Shown here piece after piece: positions 34,501-47,977 of a stretch of DNA of 64,000 bases; within the stretch, counting starts at the first letter, position 1, and every line of letters begins with the position of its first letter. The DNA is from Tetragnatha versicolor. Its lineage: Eukaryota > Arthropoda > Arachnida > Araneae > Tetragnathidae. Where the stretch lies: contig JANDEH010000008.1 of the NCBI GenBank assembly GCA_024610705.1, positions 45,044,990-45,108,989 on the forward strand, in the 5' to 3' direction. The translations under genes and the position numbers were made by a program. Below the pieces are notes generated by a model. That model did not search any database. It was not told the origin of the DNA and was given only the letters and a program-made list of their open reading frames with translations.

Positions 34501-37500
34501 TTTTACCACCTCCAAATGTTACTGGAAACTTACACATTGGACATACCTTGACCGTAACTATTCAAGACTGTATTATGAGATGGTAAGTTAATAAAAAGGA
34601 CTGACTTAAGACAGTTAATTTTTTATTTTCCTTTACCATAAGAATAACTAAAGACATCCTATACTTGTTTTAATTTTTATTGGGTTTAATTGAGATAATT
34701 AAAAAAAATTCTGGATTACTCAATATAATTTGTCAATCAACTCTTTTTATGAGAATGTTATTATAAGTTGAAATTATAGTAATTGACATTTTTTTGTTTA
34801 ACTGTAATTCCCCTTTATAGGCATAGAATGAAAGGAAGAAAGGTGGTTTGGATTCCTGGCTTTGATCATGGTGGTATTGCCACACAAACTGTTGTTGAGA
34901 AGAAACTTTTCAAAGAAAAGAAGTTAACCAGGCATGACTTAGGCAGAGAAAAACTTCTTCAGGAGTTACATGAATGGAAAACTGCGTAAGTAAGTTTTCT
35001 GAAACAAAGGGATTAATAGGAATAGACTTAAATAATTTCATATTTCCCTACAGTGAAACCGATCTTGTAATGATACTGTAGGACCTTTAAAAATGTTATT
35101 AGAGGCGGGTTATGGTTTTAGACACTGTTAGCTTTGACCTAACCAGGTCATGAAAAAAAATTATGATTGGCAGTTTATCTTAATACACAAGTTTCACTGT
35201 ATTTTGTGAAAACAGTGAAAAAATACTTTTAAATGTACTTATTCACTTCTTGTACCTTTTGTCCTGAATTTCCTTGAATTCCATATTTTTATTTCTATTT
35301 ATTTTAGAACACAAGATAATATTCAAAACCAACTCAAAGCACTTGGATCTTCTTTAGATTTTAGCAAATCATCATTCACTATGGACAAAGTAAGTTAGTA
35401 ACAACACTACCATAGTGTTCCAAGTATCATTTATTTCCAAATTTCTTGAAAATCAAACACCACAACATATTTTAACTTTTTTCAGCCCACAGATTATGGA
35501 TCTCAAAAGTTTTTTACATTCTAATGAATATGTGCATATCTACCTATCTTTCATTACTATCCATTTAATTTTATTCTAACCCCTTTTACTTGGTATTTAT
35601 GTAAGATATTGTAATACTTAATGCCAATTTTAAACATTATCTAAATATATTGCTTTAAGTAGAATGTGCAAGAATTATAGTTAGTTTAAGTCTGAGTTGT
35701 TATTATTATGCCCTTATTTGCAGAATGCTTCCATGGCTGTAAACCAAGTTTTTATCCAGTTGTTTGATGAAAATCTTATATACAGAAAAGAAAAACTAGT
35801 TAATTGGTCTGGAGAGATAAGATCTGTAATATCTGACATAGAAGTAAGGTCCAAGTATATTTAGGTGCTAATTTATAAAGCTAATTTTCTTTAAAAACAA
35901 TTTTTAAGCAACATTAATGTTTATTTTTAGGAATACAAATCTAAAACTGATACCTAATCAGATTGATAATTGATTAAATAAAGCTAAATGTAAATTACAT
36001 TTATATTTCTTTTATTATAAATTTAAACTAATATTCATTTAAATTTTGTTTTTGATGCTGTAGGTTGATCATTTAGACATTCCTGGAAAGTCCAAAGTTC
36101 GCATTCCTGGTTTAAAAGATCCTGTTGAGCTGGGTCTTCTCGACTTCTTTTACTATCGAGTGAAAGACTCTGGTAATACAATCAATTTGTCTTGGTGAGA
36201 TTATTTATTTCACTTTATATAAGTTTTACACTTCAGTGAAAATTTGTACATTTAAAAAAATGTTTTTCACACAGTATGAGTTTTTTGTAAATTAGATGAC
36301 GTTGGGGCTTAACTCTAAATTTTTCAAATACAATAATAAATGTTTGTAGAAACTTTCTGAGGAAATTATTTGCCTTATTGTTACTCTTGTAAGTATTTTT
36401 GCTTTTAAAGGAGTCCCATCTTTTCACAAATATACCTTGTATAAAAAAAATTCAATTTTTATGTAAAAATAATAGTTTTTAATACATAGATACTAACAAG
36501 AGTCAGTTATTTTCTGTAATCTGAATGAATCTTTTTACGAATCTAAAATACCATTTCAGAAGAAAAGCTTCTGATTGCTACCACACGATTGGAAACTATG
36601 CTTGGGGATTCAGCTATTGCAGTAAATCCCTCTGACTCTAGGTACTCCCATTTCATTGGAAAACAAGTTGTTCACCCATACAGCGGAGAAAGTCTTCCTA
36701 TAATTGGCGACGAGAGTATCAACAAAGATTTTGGAACAGGTAAACTATATCAAGTTTGAAAAACGGATTTGTAAGACCAAGTTGAATGAAACATAAGGTG
36801 TAAATTTTAGATCCTAACAATTTTTCTATTAAGCTGGTTTTAAAAAAATGGTTACTATTCAAAACAGAATTAAGAATGAGATTAATTTCATGCCCAGGTG
36901 TTATGAAGGTTACTCCAGCCCATGATTTCAAGGATTATGATGTTGGAGTGAAACATCAGCTGAAATTGCTGGACGTTTTTGCTGATGATGGTACTGTTGT
37001 CGCAAATTTTGAGAACTTCAAGGTAAATTAAATAGTGGAAATGTTTTACTCATTTTTTATACTGATTCCAAGAAAAGTTCAAAAATCATCCTGATTGAGC
37101 TTGTGGAAATACATATTTAAATTAGTTAATTTGGCAAGTGACAGATAAATATTAAAATCAAAATTTTAAAATTTATTTAACTGTTAAAATTTCAAAATAT
37201 AAGACTGTATAAAGCATGGTGATTATCTAGTGTTAAAACTAGTACTGCTGCAAAATATTGATCGAAATTTAATAAAAAATTTTAAGCATAGAGCTTTTAT
37301 TATCTTTTTGTTATAACAGAAAGTTACATTTTTTTAGGGTAAGCATCGTTTGATAGTGCGTCAGTTACTCAGGAATAGCTTAGCCTCTAAAGGACTTTAC
37401 AAGGAAGCTAAAAGTCATCCTACCAGTATACCTTTTTGCAGCAGAACTGGGGATATTGTAGAGCCAAGACTCAAAGATCAATGGTACTTGGATTGTTCTG

Positions 37501-40500
37501 TGATGGGGGAAAAAGCTGTACAGGTACTTGATGTTTCTTTTTACAAAGCTAATTATTCTGTTTCTGGAAATTATGAAATAATTATAAAATTCATAAATAT
37601 ACGAGCTATAATATCTATGTTTATGTATTTATGTTTACAAAATGAATTTATATTTATTACATCTTTATCAGGATTAGCTTTTTATCTACAATTTTTTTTC
37701 ATCTTTAAAAATGACTAAATTTGACTGCCTATTGTTCTTTTGTCTTTTTGTTTTAAATCAAAAGAGAATTAATTATTGTAGAACTTATTTATTTAGATTT
37801 TTTCATTCCTAAAAATACAGTCGATGTTATAGAATTTATTGTTTATAGCATTTTTTCATGAAACATATTTTTCTATTCCTTATTTTATGGTCTCTTTAAT
37901 AATTGTTTAAAATAATTTATTATATTAACTTTTAATACAGTTCTGTAAATTCTCTTTCTTTTGGCATCTTGCCACAATTTTAGTGCCTTAATATATCATT
38001 GAAATTATTCCGTTATTTTTCAGGCTGTAAATGAAAAGAAGCTCCAGTTCATTCCTGATTACCATGAAAAGGTGTGGTATGAATGGTTTAGGCATCTGAA
38101 GTAAGTCTTACAGTGACCATTCACCTTATTTCTGTTTTTAAAATAACAATTAATCCTTTAAAATGTTTGGGTCATCAGTATTGTTAATAATAAAAGTATA
38201 TTTTCTCTTAAGATACGTAAAAAAACTGAAAATGGAAAAACTGAATAGTTAAAAAGCATTTTTTAAACCTTAATTCTTTTATAGACATTTAACCTTGTGT
38301 TATATTTACATCATGTTCTAAGGTACTCAGAGTGTGTCAGAGTTTTCAATTATATTTCTTTCAAATTCATGTGTAATTTACTTTATTAATTCAAAGTGAG
38401 CGAGATACTTGTATTGCCTCCTTTTATCATAAAATATGAAGTTGTTACTAATATTTTATAGAAAATGTATTTCGTTGTAAAATGGATGGTTGTTATAAAA
38501 AACTTCCTGGGAAGTTTGTTCTAAATACATAAATATATTTATCGTTTTATAGGGATTGGTGTATATCAAGGCAGTTATGGTGGGGACATCAGATACCTGC
38601 ATATAAAATTACCTCAAAATCCTTAGAGGTATGATAACATTCTATTCATCGATACATTTAGTAGTGGATAAACATCCTTTTTTAAAATTCTTACATTAAA
38701 TCCATGATTTAATCCAATTTTAAAAACTTTTGCCTTAAGTTAAGTATTATATTGATCATCTAATTTATTTAATAGGGGCCTGTTAGATGGGTTGCAGCTA
38801 ACAATGCAGATGAAGCCATAGAAAAGGCATCTAAATCATTCATGTTTTCCCCTGATGATATCAGTATTACCCAAGGTAACTCTTTAATTATGTACAATGT
38901 TCCAAACTTGAAATAATGTAACTTGTACTAAAAAAGTTATTCTTAGTTTTATTAAATTTTGTTGTCTAAAAATGGAAAAACTTGTTTTTTAAGTACTTTA
39001 AAAAGGAGTACCAAAGTTTTTATGTAATTGATGATTAATTTAGCTTAAAGGTATTTTATTTTAATTTATCATAGATTCTGATGTTTTGGACACATGGTTC
39101 TCCTCTGCACTCTATCCTCTGACATCTATTGGATGGCCATCTCAGGTACTATTCAAATCATATTTATTTGCCATCTAATAAATTAGTACTTATTATTTTT
39201 GTCTTGGAATTTCGCTGTTTTTTTATCCTTATCGCATTTTTTTTGCTCTTGCAGGAATCTAACTTACAAAAGTATTATCCCTTAAGCCTGATGGAGACGG
39301 GGTTTGATATCCTTTTCTTCTGGGTGGCACGCATGGTAATGTTAGGAGAGCACATCACTGGACAACTGCCATTCGAAAAGGTTATTTGTCTATCTTTAAT
39401 TAGATTAGGCTGTGATAAAAGGTTTTTTTAGTGAAGTTATTAGTCAAATACTTTAAAGGTTGTTGGTTGATCGTATTTTTAAACAACAATTTTAGGTTCT
39501 CTTGCATGGGATGGTTTGCGATTCTCACGGTAGAAAAATGACCAAATCATTAGGTAATGTTATTGATCCTTTGGATGTCATTCATGGAGTATCACTTCAG
39601 GTAATATATCTTAAGTTTTATGCTGTTTTTTTTGTGATTCACTTTCTTTTTCTTTATTATTTATGCATTTATAATTCTTAAATCTTTCTTTTAGAATGAT
39701 ATTTTTTACTAGAGGGAACGTTAAATAAATTTAAAAACACTGAATTATACTATCCTAAATGTAAGCTAAATCAAAGTTATCCAGCTATATTTTTTCTACT
39801 CCTATTAGCATTTCAGTAAAATAGACATTTCACAATATATATCTCTCACTCCTTTCTAGAACGTCATATCTCAAAAAACCTTATTTTTCAGGAGAGTGAT
39901 TTGAAAATTTAAAATTAGATTCAAATGCATTAAAAATAAATATTAAACAATACATTACATTTTTAACTATACAGCCTAAAGATATGACGATTTTGCAGGG
40001 CTATACTACTTTTTCAGGGCTTTCTAAAAACAGTCATAACTAAAAATTGTTGATTTTTGAGATATGATGTTGTTGAAAGGAGTGAGTGATATGTGTTGCT
40101 GTGTAAGATGTTAGCTGAGTAGCCTAATATATTGATGCAAACTATAAGAAAAACTAGTTTTGTTTTCAATTTGAACCTTTTGCATAAGTCTTATAACTTA
40201 AAACTTAAGTGTATCCGTCTTGTACTAATCATTGCTATACTTTCAAAATTGTTTTCCTCACCCTAGGATCTTTTGAAAAGAGTTGATGACAGCAAAGACT
40301 CCTTGACTCCTGAAGAAACAAAAACACTGATTTCAGCATATAAGCATAATTTTCCTTCAGGTATACCCGAATGTGGCACTGACGGGTTACGGTTTTCTCT
40401 GCTGTTACACGATATACAAAGTAAGCACTTTGTAAAATGATTGCTAACAAAACTCTGAAAACCTCACAACTGTATTAGATCAAGCATAAAAGTAAGAAAT

Positions 40501-43500
40501 ATGAAGTAAAGAAATAATGGGAAATTTATTGTATTGTTTTTATAGATCAAAAAATTAGTATTGATGTTAAAACCATTAGAGTATGCAGACACTTTTGCAA
40601 CAAAATCTGGCAAGGGTTTCGTCTTTTTACCAAAGCTATTGAAAACTGCCCTCAACAGAGCTTGGTGCCCCTTACTTCTGAAGAAGTAAGTTGTTCATTT
40701 GAGTTTTGTGTGGTAACTTTTATAAAAACTTTGAATTCTCAAATTTTAAAAATTGTTATTTGAATACTAAGCTGGCATAAAACTATTATGTTCAGTTTCA
40801 CCCTTTTAACAAAATCAAAATGATGAATTACTAAGCTTGTATTTAAAATTGTACCTGGGTCATCTAGAATACTTTGGAGTTTATTTATAAAACAAGTTAG
40901 GAATAAAAAGTTAGTTCAATTTTTAAAATTTTTCTACCTTCTTTTCCAATATTTTCTCATAATTACAGGTTTGTAGTCTGGACCAAAATGGAACCGATGC
41001 TTGGATTTTGAGTCGTCTTGCTGGTTTGGTTGCTATTGGAAACTCTGAATTCGAATCCTACAATTTCAATGCAGTTTCTGCTGCTGCGAGACAGTTTTGG
41101 GTTCAAAACTTTTGTGATATTTATCTTGTATGTTTCTTCATTACTTTTTTCATATTTGGTGTACGAAACAAATTGGTGAAGGAATGGAATACTATAGAAT
41201 CTAAAAATAAAACTTGAAATTTTGAAAACACAGGTTTTAATTCAAGTGCTAGTAACTATGAAAGTTAATGGCTAAAGTATACCATCCAATATTAGTTTTA
41301 AAAATAGAAATATGAAAAGGGAGAAAATTTTTATTAAACTGTTGTGAGAATAAACTGATATGAATGATAGTTGTTGAGATCTTTAAGGTAACTGCCTGCG
41401 TTGGGAGGCCTTTTTTTAAAATATTAACTAAAAAATTATTTAATTGCTATTTTCTGAGAGCTAATGTTTTAAAACAATGAAAATCATCCAAAAAAGAATT
41501 TAAAAAAAATTATTTTTTAAAATATCGAGAAATTTCAATGAAAATAAGGCTAAAATTTCATTTTGCGCCAACAACTCCTGAGAATGTTCTTTTATAGGTA
41601 CAATTAAAATTTTTGCAGGATTTTGATCCTAAGACACTAATCTGTGTTACTATCTACAAAAAATCTGAGATTTTTAAAATAGAAAAGAAATACATGCACT
41701 TGAAATCGAAAAAAGTAAAAATTCATGAAAAAAATAATTTAAATCAAGTTTACACACTTTAAAAAATACCTTAATTCAAATATTTTTCTTAGATTGTAGA
41801 AGATAACATGCGTTATAATATGAAGAGTGAAATAGAAAAAAAAGCATCAGAATATTTTAAGTAGTTTAAGATTAATCACTGTTACCGTGATCCGAAATAT
41901 ACAAAAATGTCATTCTTCAGAACACGGCTTCTAAGTTTAAAATTGCATGTTAATCCTGGTACTACTCGGTACTAAAACAGCTGTAACTTCTGTTCTAGAT
42001 TACTGAGAGTTTAAAGTAAGGTAGTTTTGGAAAGCTTATTAAACAGGCTATAAAATAAAACAATAAAACAAAATTTGATATTTTTGGCGAAAATGACGTT
42101 TTCAACGCAGGCAGTTACCTTCTAGTGAAATATATAAAAAGGAATAGGTTAGTGCTCTTCCTTTGTAGTGTTACTAAAGTCTTTGCAAAATTTTTACTGT
42201 TCATTCAAAATGTGAATCTACATCTTTTATTTTCATTGAATTACACACTTATAAACTTAGTTGTAATGTAAAAATTTTATCCCTGATAAAAGGAACCTTA
42301 AAATTTTCTATTGAATTCATTTTCAGGAATATGTTAAGTCCGTTATGAATGAAAGTGAAGAAAAACTTCTCTTTGTTTCTCGTGTAATGCTGACCTGCAT
42401 ACACACCTATTTGCGAGTCATTTCTCCTATTATGCCGTACCTTTCCGAAGAGTTATACCAAAGACTGTCTTTGATAGCAAATATCAGACCCTTTATTAGC
42501 ATCTCTGTTGCTCCTTACCCTGATGCTGAAAAGGTAAATTACTTTATTTTGTGACTTTCAGATTTAAATTTGTCAATGCTAGTTTCTTATGAAGGCATTT
42601 TTGTTTCAGTACGCTCGGTGGAGAAACACAGTTTTAGAAGCTGATGTACATACAGTCATAGATATAATAAGTGTTGCTCGATCTTTGAAATCTAAACATG
42701 GTGTCACCCAGACTAAGCCCTCAGGTAAGGGGTTACCATATTATATTTAAAGCAGAAGAAAAATAATTAACACACTTTGAACTAGTTATAAGTTCAATCT
42801 TGCCTTTTTTGTGTAGAGATTTAAAAATATTTAGTTTTTAATTGAAAATAAGTGGATTAGTTTTCTTATTTCCATCTAAATAACCCAGAAACAATATAAT
42901 TAGTTGCTAAGTACTGGAAAAGTTTAGAATGTTAAACTTTGTTTTTAAAATTTATTTTTCCAAATCCATAGTAAACTAACTTTATAAGTTTATTTTGATT
43001 TAATCATGACTGAAAGAGGTTGACCGTATAGGTCTCAGATTCCTGGGCAACTCATTTGTCTAATATTTTTTAATCTAGTTATGTTATGTCTTTTCAAGTT
43101 TTTTCTTTTTCTGTGTTTTAACTAAATAAAGGTGGTGTTGTTTATTCCACAAATCTTTTATGATATCTTAATCTTAAGGGCACAATATCACTTTTCTAAT
43201 ACTTATGGGAATTAGTATTCACTTAAGGGAATATTTTAAATGAACACTTTTGAAAAATCTCCATCTTTCAGTTGTTATAGCAGCTGAAGAAGAAGGTACC
43301 CTGTCTTCCTTGAATCCGTTCAGCAATCTCATTGCCTTATTAGCCAAGCTGAGTTCAGTCACATTCCACCAGACTCAAGGGCAAGAGTTTTTTGAGCAGT
43401 ACCCCCAGGACTCTTGGGTGTTTGAAACCTATGACCACGGCATCACAGTTATAATGGATGTCGGAGTGAGTGGTTATGCCTTTATTAATTATTTTTTGGA

Positions 43501-44506
43501 AAATTGGCAGTGTCTAGAATTTTTCAATTATCTTTTCTGTAGGAAAAGCCGAAAACTCTACCTATGGACAGAAGTAAGTTGGACCGTATGAGATCCGAGT
43601 TACTGAAGTTAAACAAAATGCTGTCGGACAAAGGCTATCGCAAAAATGCACCTCTGAGTGTTCAAGAAAAGACGATGGCTAAGGTAAGGTATTGGAGGCT
43701 ATGTGAAGGTTTTTGCTATCATTCATTTGAAATTAAGAATTTGAGAGAATTTTTTGTATCATTAAGTCTCTAGACAATGAATTGTGCTATTCAATTTTGA
43801 GTCATCTGTGGTATGTCGATGATCCTATTACTCGTATATGTGTTTATTACACATAAAATGACAAAGATAAATGTTGCGAATGCAACGTCCTAGTTACAAA
43901 GGATATTCTATTACATTTTTCATGCTTAAAATGTAATTTAAAAACATAAAGGTAATAATTACCTAATTGCATGTACGTTTTGTAAAATGGATTACAGGTA
44001 GGTAAATGATTTTTTTTTCATTTATATTAGCTCATGTTATTGCATTTGATTTTAAACTAATAGCATAAAATATAAAACTCTATGCATACCAAGAGGCTAA
44101 GAATCATATGGTGAAAAAAGTTCACCCTATAGAAAATATGACTGATCCAACGGGTCTGATTTAAGGATATACCCCCATAACTCTGACAATTTTCTTCTTG
44201 TATCATAAAAAATGCATAAACTATCCTTTATATTGACCAAAATTTTATTCTGGCTACACTGCTGTTAATTGTTGATATAGTTAAAAAGTTATTTTCACCT
44301 AAGCAGTACACTATATCTCTTCGAGGAAGAAGTGCCAAATATTTTTACTTTGTTTATAATTTTCTGGTTTCTTTTCTTACATTTTATATATCTTTATTGT
44401 GTTAACTTTTCAGAAAGCCTCACTAGAGGGAGAGCTACAAAAGTTGCTGAATTCTTTCGGAAAAAAGTTTCCAGATGATAGAAATCAGGATTCTTCTGCT
44501 TCCTGA
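31588..44506 (+). CDS. VARS2: Valine--tRNA ligase, mitochondrial; complete, 25 exons
   Basis: Charges tRNA-Val in the mitochondrial matrix. Exons: 31588-31689, 33751-33802, 34152-34270, 34476-34582, 34821-34985, 35308-35389, 35724-35843, 36064-36172, 36560-36739, 36898-37022, 37338-37523, 38024-38100, 38553-38628, 38776-38875, 39075-39145, 39255-39380, 39496-39600, 40267-40420, 40546-40685, 40969-41127, 42327-42533, 42610-42724, 43272-43465, 43543-43683, 44414-44506. The joined frame is 3105 nt (1034 aa); all junctions are GT-AG and in phase. Class I motifs: HIGH at 111-114 and KMTKS (not KMSKS) at 613-617. The editing domain carries TTRLETMLGD (292-301) and TPAHD (351-355). DTWFSS, the anticodon-binding domain and a C-terminal coiled arm follow. 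Exon 1 (MFKISSRYFSARLIKPP) is basic with an R-Y-F-S cleavage-like site, so it is mitochondrial. Exon 1 is the least certain. Confidence 0.93.
32345..32442 (+). repeat. Interspersed repeat, left half, in VARS2 intron 1
   Basis: The block with CATTGGCACAACAGCCCTAG then 'tgggtcaaggcctac' resembles a widespread arthropod interspersed repeat (from memory). Its right half, with 'gtcccggttaggtggtcagtct', is at 33525-33575 across the hAT insertion. Confidence 0.4.
32443..33516. mobile_element. hAT-type element in VARS2 intron 1, perfect 8-bp duplication
   Basis: The ends are CAGTGGCATAGCCAGGAT and (inverse) CAGGGGCGTAGCG. The TSD AAGGCATA is at 32435-32442 and 33517-33524. Inside are at least five diverged C/G-rich blocks (gggggtc...ccccc) with 'aaaatttttggaaatttga' spacers, the same kind of repeat seen in hAT A and elsewhere. 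So this family is a likely source of those C-rich blocks. No transposase. Confidence 0.8.
39828..40103. mobile_element. ~275-bp MITE in VARS2 intron 17
   Basis: The left arm 'atctctcactcctttctaga' then 'cgtcatatctcaaaaa' pairs with the right arm 'tttttgagatatgatgttg' then 'aaaggagtgagtgatat'. That is about 45 bp of inverted repeat. The ends and target duplication are not certain. Confidence 0.55.
41387..42118. mobile_element. TTAA-type element in VARS2 intron 20
   Basis: TTAA at 41383-41386 is followed by GGTAACTGCCTGCGTTG, which recurs inverted at the right end (about 42101-42118). The right TTAA has decayed to TTCT. The end sequence matches the 54046-54708 element (GGCGACTGCCTACGTTGGGA), so these are two members of one family. 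The interior is not palindromic here. Confidence 0.65.
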
Positions 44507-45010
44507 ATATAAAAACCTTTCTCACTGTGATTGTTTCATGAATACAGTTGGTCATCTAGCATTAAGAGGATGACAACTGTTAGATAGTGACTCTCTGGAC
44601 TTGTATATAGTAGTAGTAACATGAATATATTTTCATGATGGTTCGCATTGTCAAAGACTTTTGTGTTATTTATTGGTTGTTGGGGAAGTCTGATAAATTT
44701 ATGTCCTTATGATGGGTTTCTTTCATACTGTTGGGTTGATTATGTACTAGGCTGGGTCGAAAAAGACAAATTTTCGAATATCAAAACGCTTCACGTCTCA
44801 AAAGTTGCGTCTTGGCATACTGATCACTGGAAAAATAATCAAAAAATTTCTAAAAATATCCCTGAAGAGCGCATCGGGCCTAAAGTTTGAGAAAATTGAC
44901 AAAAATAACCATAAGTTGAAAAAATTCCCGAATTTCGTAAATTGTGTTCATAAACTTCAAACTAGGTGTAAGTATGTCCTTAAAGTTGTCTGAATTCAAA
45001 TAAAAATATC
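44507..45010 (+). terminator. VARS2 3' UTR; first AATAAA lies inside a transposon
   Basis: No canonical AATAAA or ATTAAA occurs between the stop codon and the hAT at 44748. The first plus-strand AATAAA is at 44999-45004, inside that element. The VARS2 transcript may therefore end in transposon sequence, unless a variant signal is used. Confidence 0.35.
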
Positions 45011-46996
45011 TGAAAAGTTTACTACATATTTTGAAATCCGAAAAGGAGGCCTAAACATAGTGAATTTCAGTGAAAAAACCAAAAATTTAGCACTCGTAAA
45101 AGAAAGGCACTATTGAATGTAAAACTCATCAAATGCTCTTTTTGTTGATGAACTAACTTCCTTCATACCTTTTCTTCAACTTTTGGTCATTTTATATAGT
45201 GCACAATTAAAAAAATTAGTTACATGAAGACACAAAAAATATCTCCTGTGAAGCAATGCCTAAATACATTACCATACAGTAAAACCCATTTAATAGTAGA
45301 AAATAAATCTTATTAAGTCTGTGAAATAGCTTTAAAGTTGGGTTTACAATTAAAATCGGGGATACAAGATCGTGTGTGAAAACAATGTTGCTTGTAGGAA
45401 TCCTTCCCCATCTTTGTTTTTAATAGCAAACTTCGTCACAAGTGTCACACATCTTTCGACAGCTTACTTGTGGCAGGATAGTTTTAAAATATTATTGTGA
45501 TACAATGCTTTGTTCACATTTTATTATATGTCTTCAGAAATTAGGTTTTCCAGCATGGGTGAGGAAGAAGGCACACAGTTTGTCCACTGGAGAGAATCAA
45601 CCTAATCTATTAGAATAAAATTTAATGGCAAGAGGCATAACAGTTTTTAACCCCTTAATGAACATTTTTTTTTCTGTATTGATGGAGGGGTAGAAGTAGG
45701 TAGTGATAGAATACCAATTTCCAACTGACATTAGTTCCTAGCAGTGACAGCCTAATTCAGCATACAAAGCAGTGTTTTGATTGCTATGACTTTTCAGACA
45801 CTTGTTTCAATACTTAGATGGGGAAACTAGAGGACCATTAACTTTCAAAACGGGGCAATTGGCAAACTAACTGGCTGTCACCTGCCTACTATAGTTTTCA
45901 AAGGAATTTAAAGTGAATAATCCATGGATTAAAAACTGATCTTAAATAAGATCAGAAGTACTTTCTAAGTATGGTTAAGCCACTGCAGATTGGTGAGTGT
46001 TCTTGGATCTTGCTGTAAAAGATCTTGAGTTATTAAGACACTCTAGTCTAGATGCTTATATGTGTCATTATGGTTTTAAGATAATACATTTCTGAAAGAA
46101 AACTCAATTTAAAAATGACAAGTAAAATATTACAACATAATTTGTACATATCACGACCTTCTTTGACTCAACATAAAATGTATTTGTAACGCTGATAGTA
46201 GGAAGCTGCTGTGGACATAAACATAAAATATGGACAGAGAATTGTACCACAATAATATTTTTAAACTATTCTTGCTACAAGTAAGCTGGCAAAAAATGTG
46301 CGACACTTGTGACGGAGTTTGCTATTAAAAACAAAGATGGAGAAGGATTCCCACAAGCAACATTGTTTTCACACACGATCTTGTACCCCAGATTTTGATT
46401 GTAAGCCCAACTTTAAAGCTATTTTACAGACTTAATAAGATATATTTTCTACGATTAAATGGGGTTAACTGTATGGTAATGTATTTAGGCATGCTTCACA
46501 GGAGATATTTTTTGTCTTCATGTAACTACTTTTTTTAATTGTGCACTATATAAAATGACCAACAGTTGAAGAAAAGGTATGAAGGAAGTTAGTTCATCAA
46601 CAAAAAGAGCATTTGATGAGTTTTACATTCAATAGTGCCTTTCTTTTACGAGTGCTAAATTTTAGGTTTTTTCACTGAAATTCACCATGTTTAGGCCTCC
46701 TGTTCAGATTTCAAAAATTATTTAAACTTTTCAGATATTTTTATTTGAATTCAGACAACTTAAAGGATATACTTACACCTAGTTTGAAGTTTATGAACAC
46801 AATTTACGAAATTCGGGAATTTTTTCAACTTATGGTTATTTTTGTCAATTTTCTCAAACTTTAGGCCCGATGCGCTCTTCAGGGATATTTTTAGTAATTT
46901 TTTGATTATTTTTCCAGTGATCAGTATGCCAACACGCAACTTTTGAGACGTGAAGCGTTTCGATATTCGAAAATTTGTCTTTTTCGACCCAGCCTA
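44748..46996. mobile_element. hAT-type foldback element with ~730-bp arms
   Basis: The ends are TAGGCTGGGTCGAAAAAGAC and its inverse. The perfect 8-bp TSD TTATGTAC is at 44740-44747 and 46997-47004. The arms (44748-~45475 and ~46278-46996) are almost identical in inverted orientation; the ~800-bp spacer is unique and non-coding. Weakly open frames in the arms are identical by repetition only. It sits 241 bp after the VARS2 stop. Confidence 0.85.
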
Positions 46997-47004
46997 TTAT
47001 GTAC

Positions 47005-47775
47005 CCAATGTATTTTTTATTGATACAACTATCTAGACTTTTATATAATTTCCTACAATTTTTTACCTTAATTTGCAATATAGAAATTTAATGCAATTTT
47101 ATGGATACATTTTTAAAAATTGATAAGAAGTTTATAAAAAGTTTTCTAAGAGGACTGTATTTTATAAAAAAAGAGTTGTGGGTATGTGTGTGAAAAGGGT
47201 TATGGTGTTTTTGAATGCTTAATATAATAACTAAGCATCAGCAGTTTCATGAATGGGCATTTAATTTATTAGTACAATATTTCATTGTTGTCTGATAAAA
47301 GCTATTCCTTTTAATGTTTTTTTTCTAATTTCTAATGTTAAGCTAATGTGGTGATGAAGCTATTGTAAGATTTTTTCTTTCTTATGTTTTAAAAAGTAAT
47401 CCCTTTACAAACATATTTTAATTACATCAAATCACTGTTGGTTATTGAAATTTGTATCAAAGATTGTCCTAATTATATCAAAAGTATGATGGTGTTGAAA
47501 TCATACATAATCCTCCAAAAATTGATTATAAATTTTGTATATTTAGTTAATCATTAATTTACAACTCTTCCTAATTAAAAGGTTCTTTTTCAAGTTGTAT
47601 TTTGATTGAACGTTTTAAATTATGAAAGTACTATTTAATTGATGACATTTATTTCTTAAATTAGAACTCTAAAAAATTTTAATTCTTTGAATGAAGTTGT
47701 TAAAGCATGTTTTCTTTTCAACGATGGGAAATAAAATCAGATAAATTTTAATTGGATACTTCAAATCCCTAACTT
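47005..47775. other. Intergenic, nothing recognised
   Basis: AT-rich, no ORF, inverted repeat or RNA gene seen. Confidence 0.5.
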
Positions 47776-47977
47776 TCACTTAAAAGAGAAAATGCTGATA
47801 CTCCGATCGAAAGTTGAGAATGAACAAACGATTGCGTGGGTTACCGTAATTTTCTCTGGTCCTGTCTGCGATCGGAGATTGGCGACCGTTTCCAGAAAGA
47901 GCATTCGCGATATGCATTCGGCAACGGTATACGGGCAAGACCCTCTATATAAAGGCCTCCCAACTCTATTCAACTAC
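47776..47977 (+). promoter_or_regulatory. CpG-rich block with TATA box abutting a palindrome
   Basis: A CpG-rich stretch (for example gcgatcggagattggcgacc) in AT-rich surroundings ends with TATATAAAGG at 47945-47954. The 2.6-kb palindrome begins about 25-30 bp further on, where a start site would fall. Frames are open on both strands but unrecognised. It could be the promoter end of an unknown mobile element. Confidence 0.3.
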
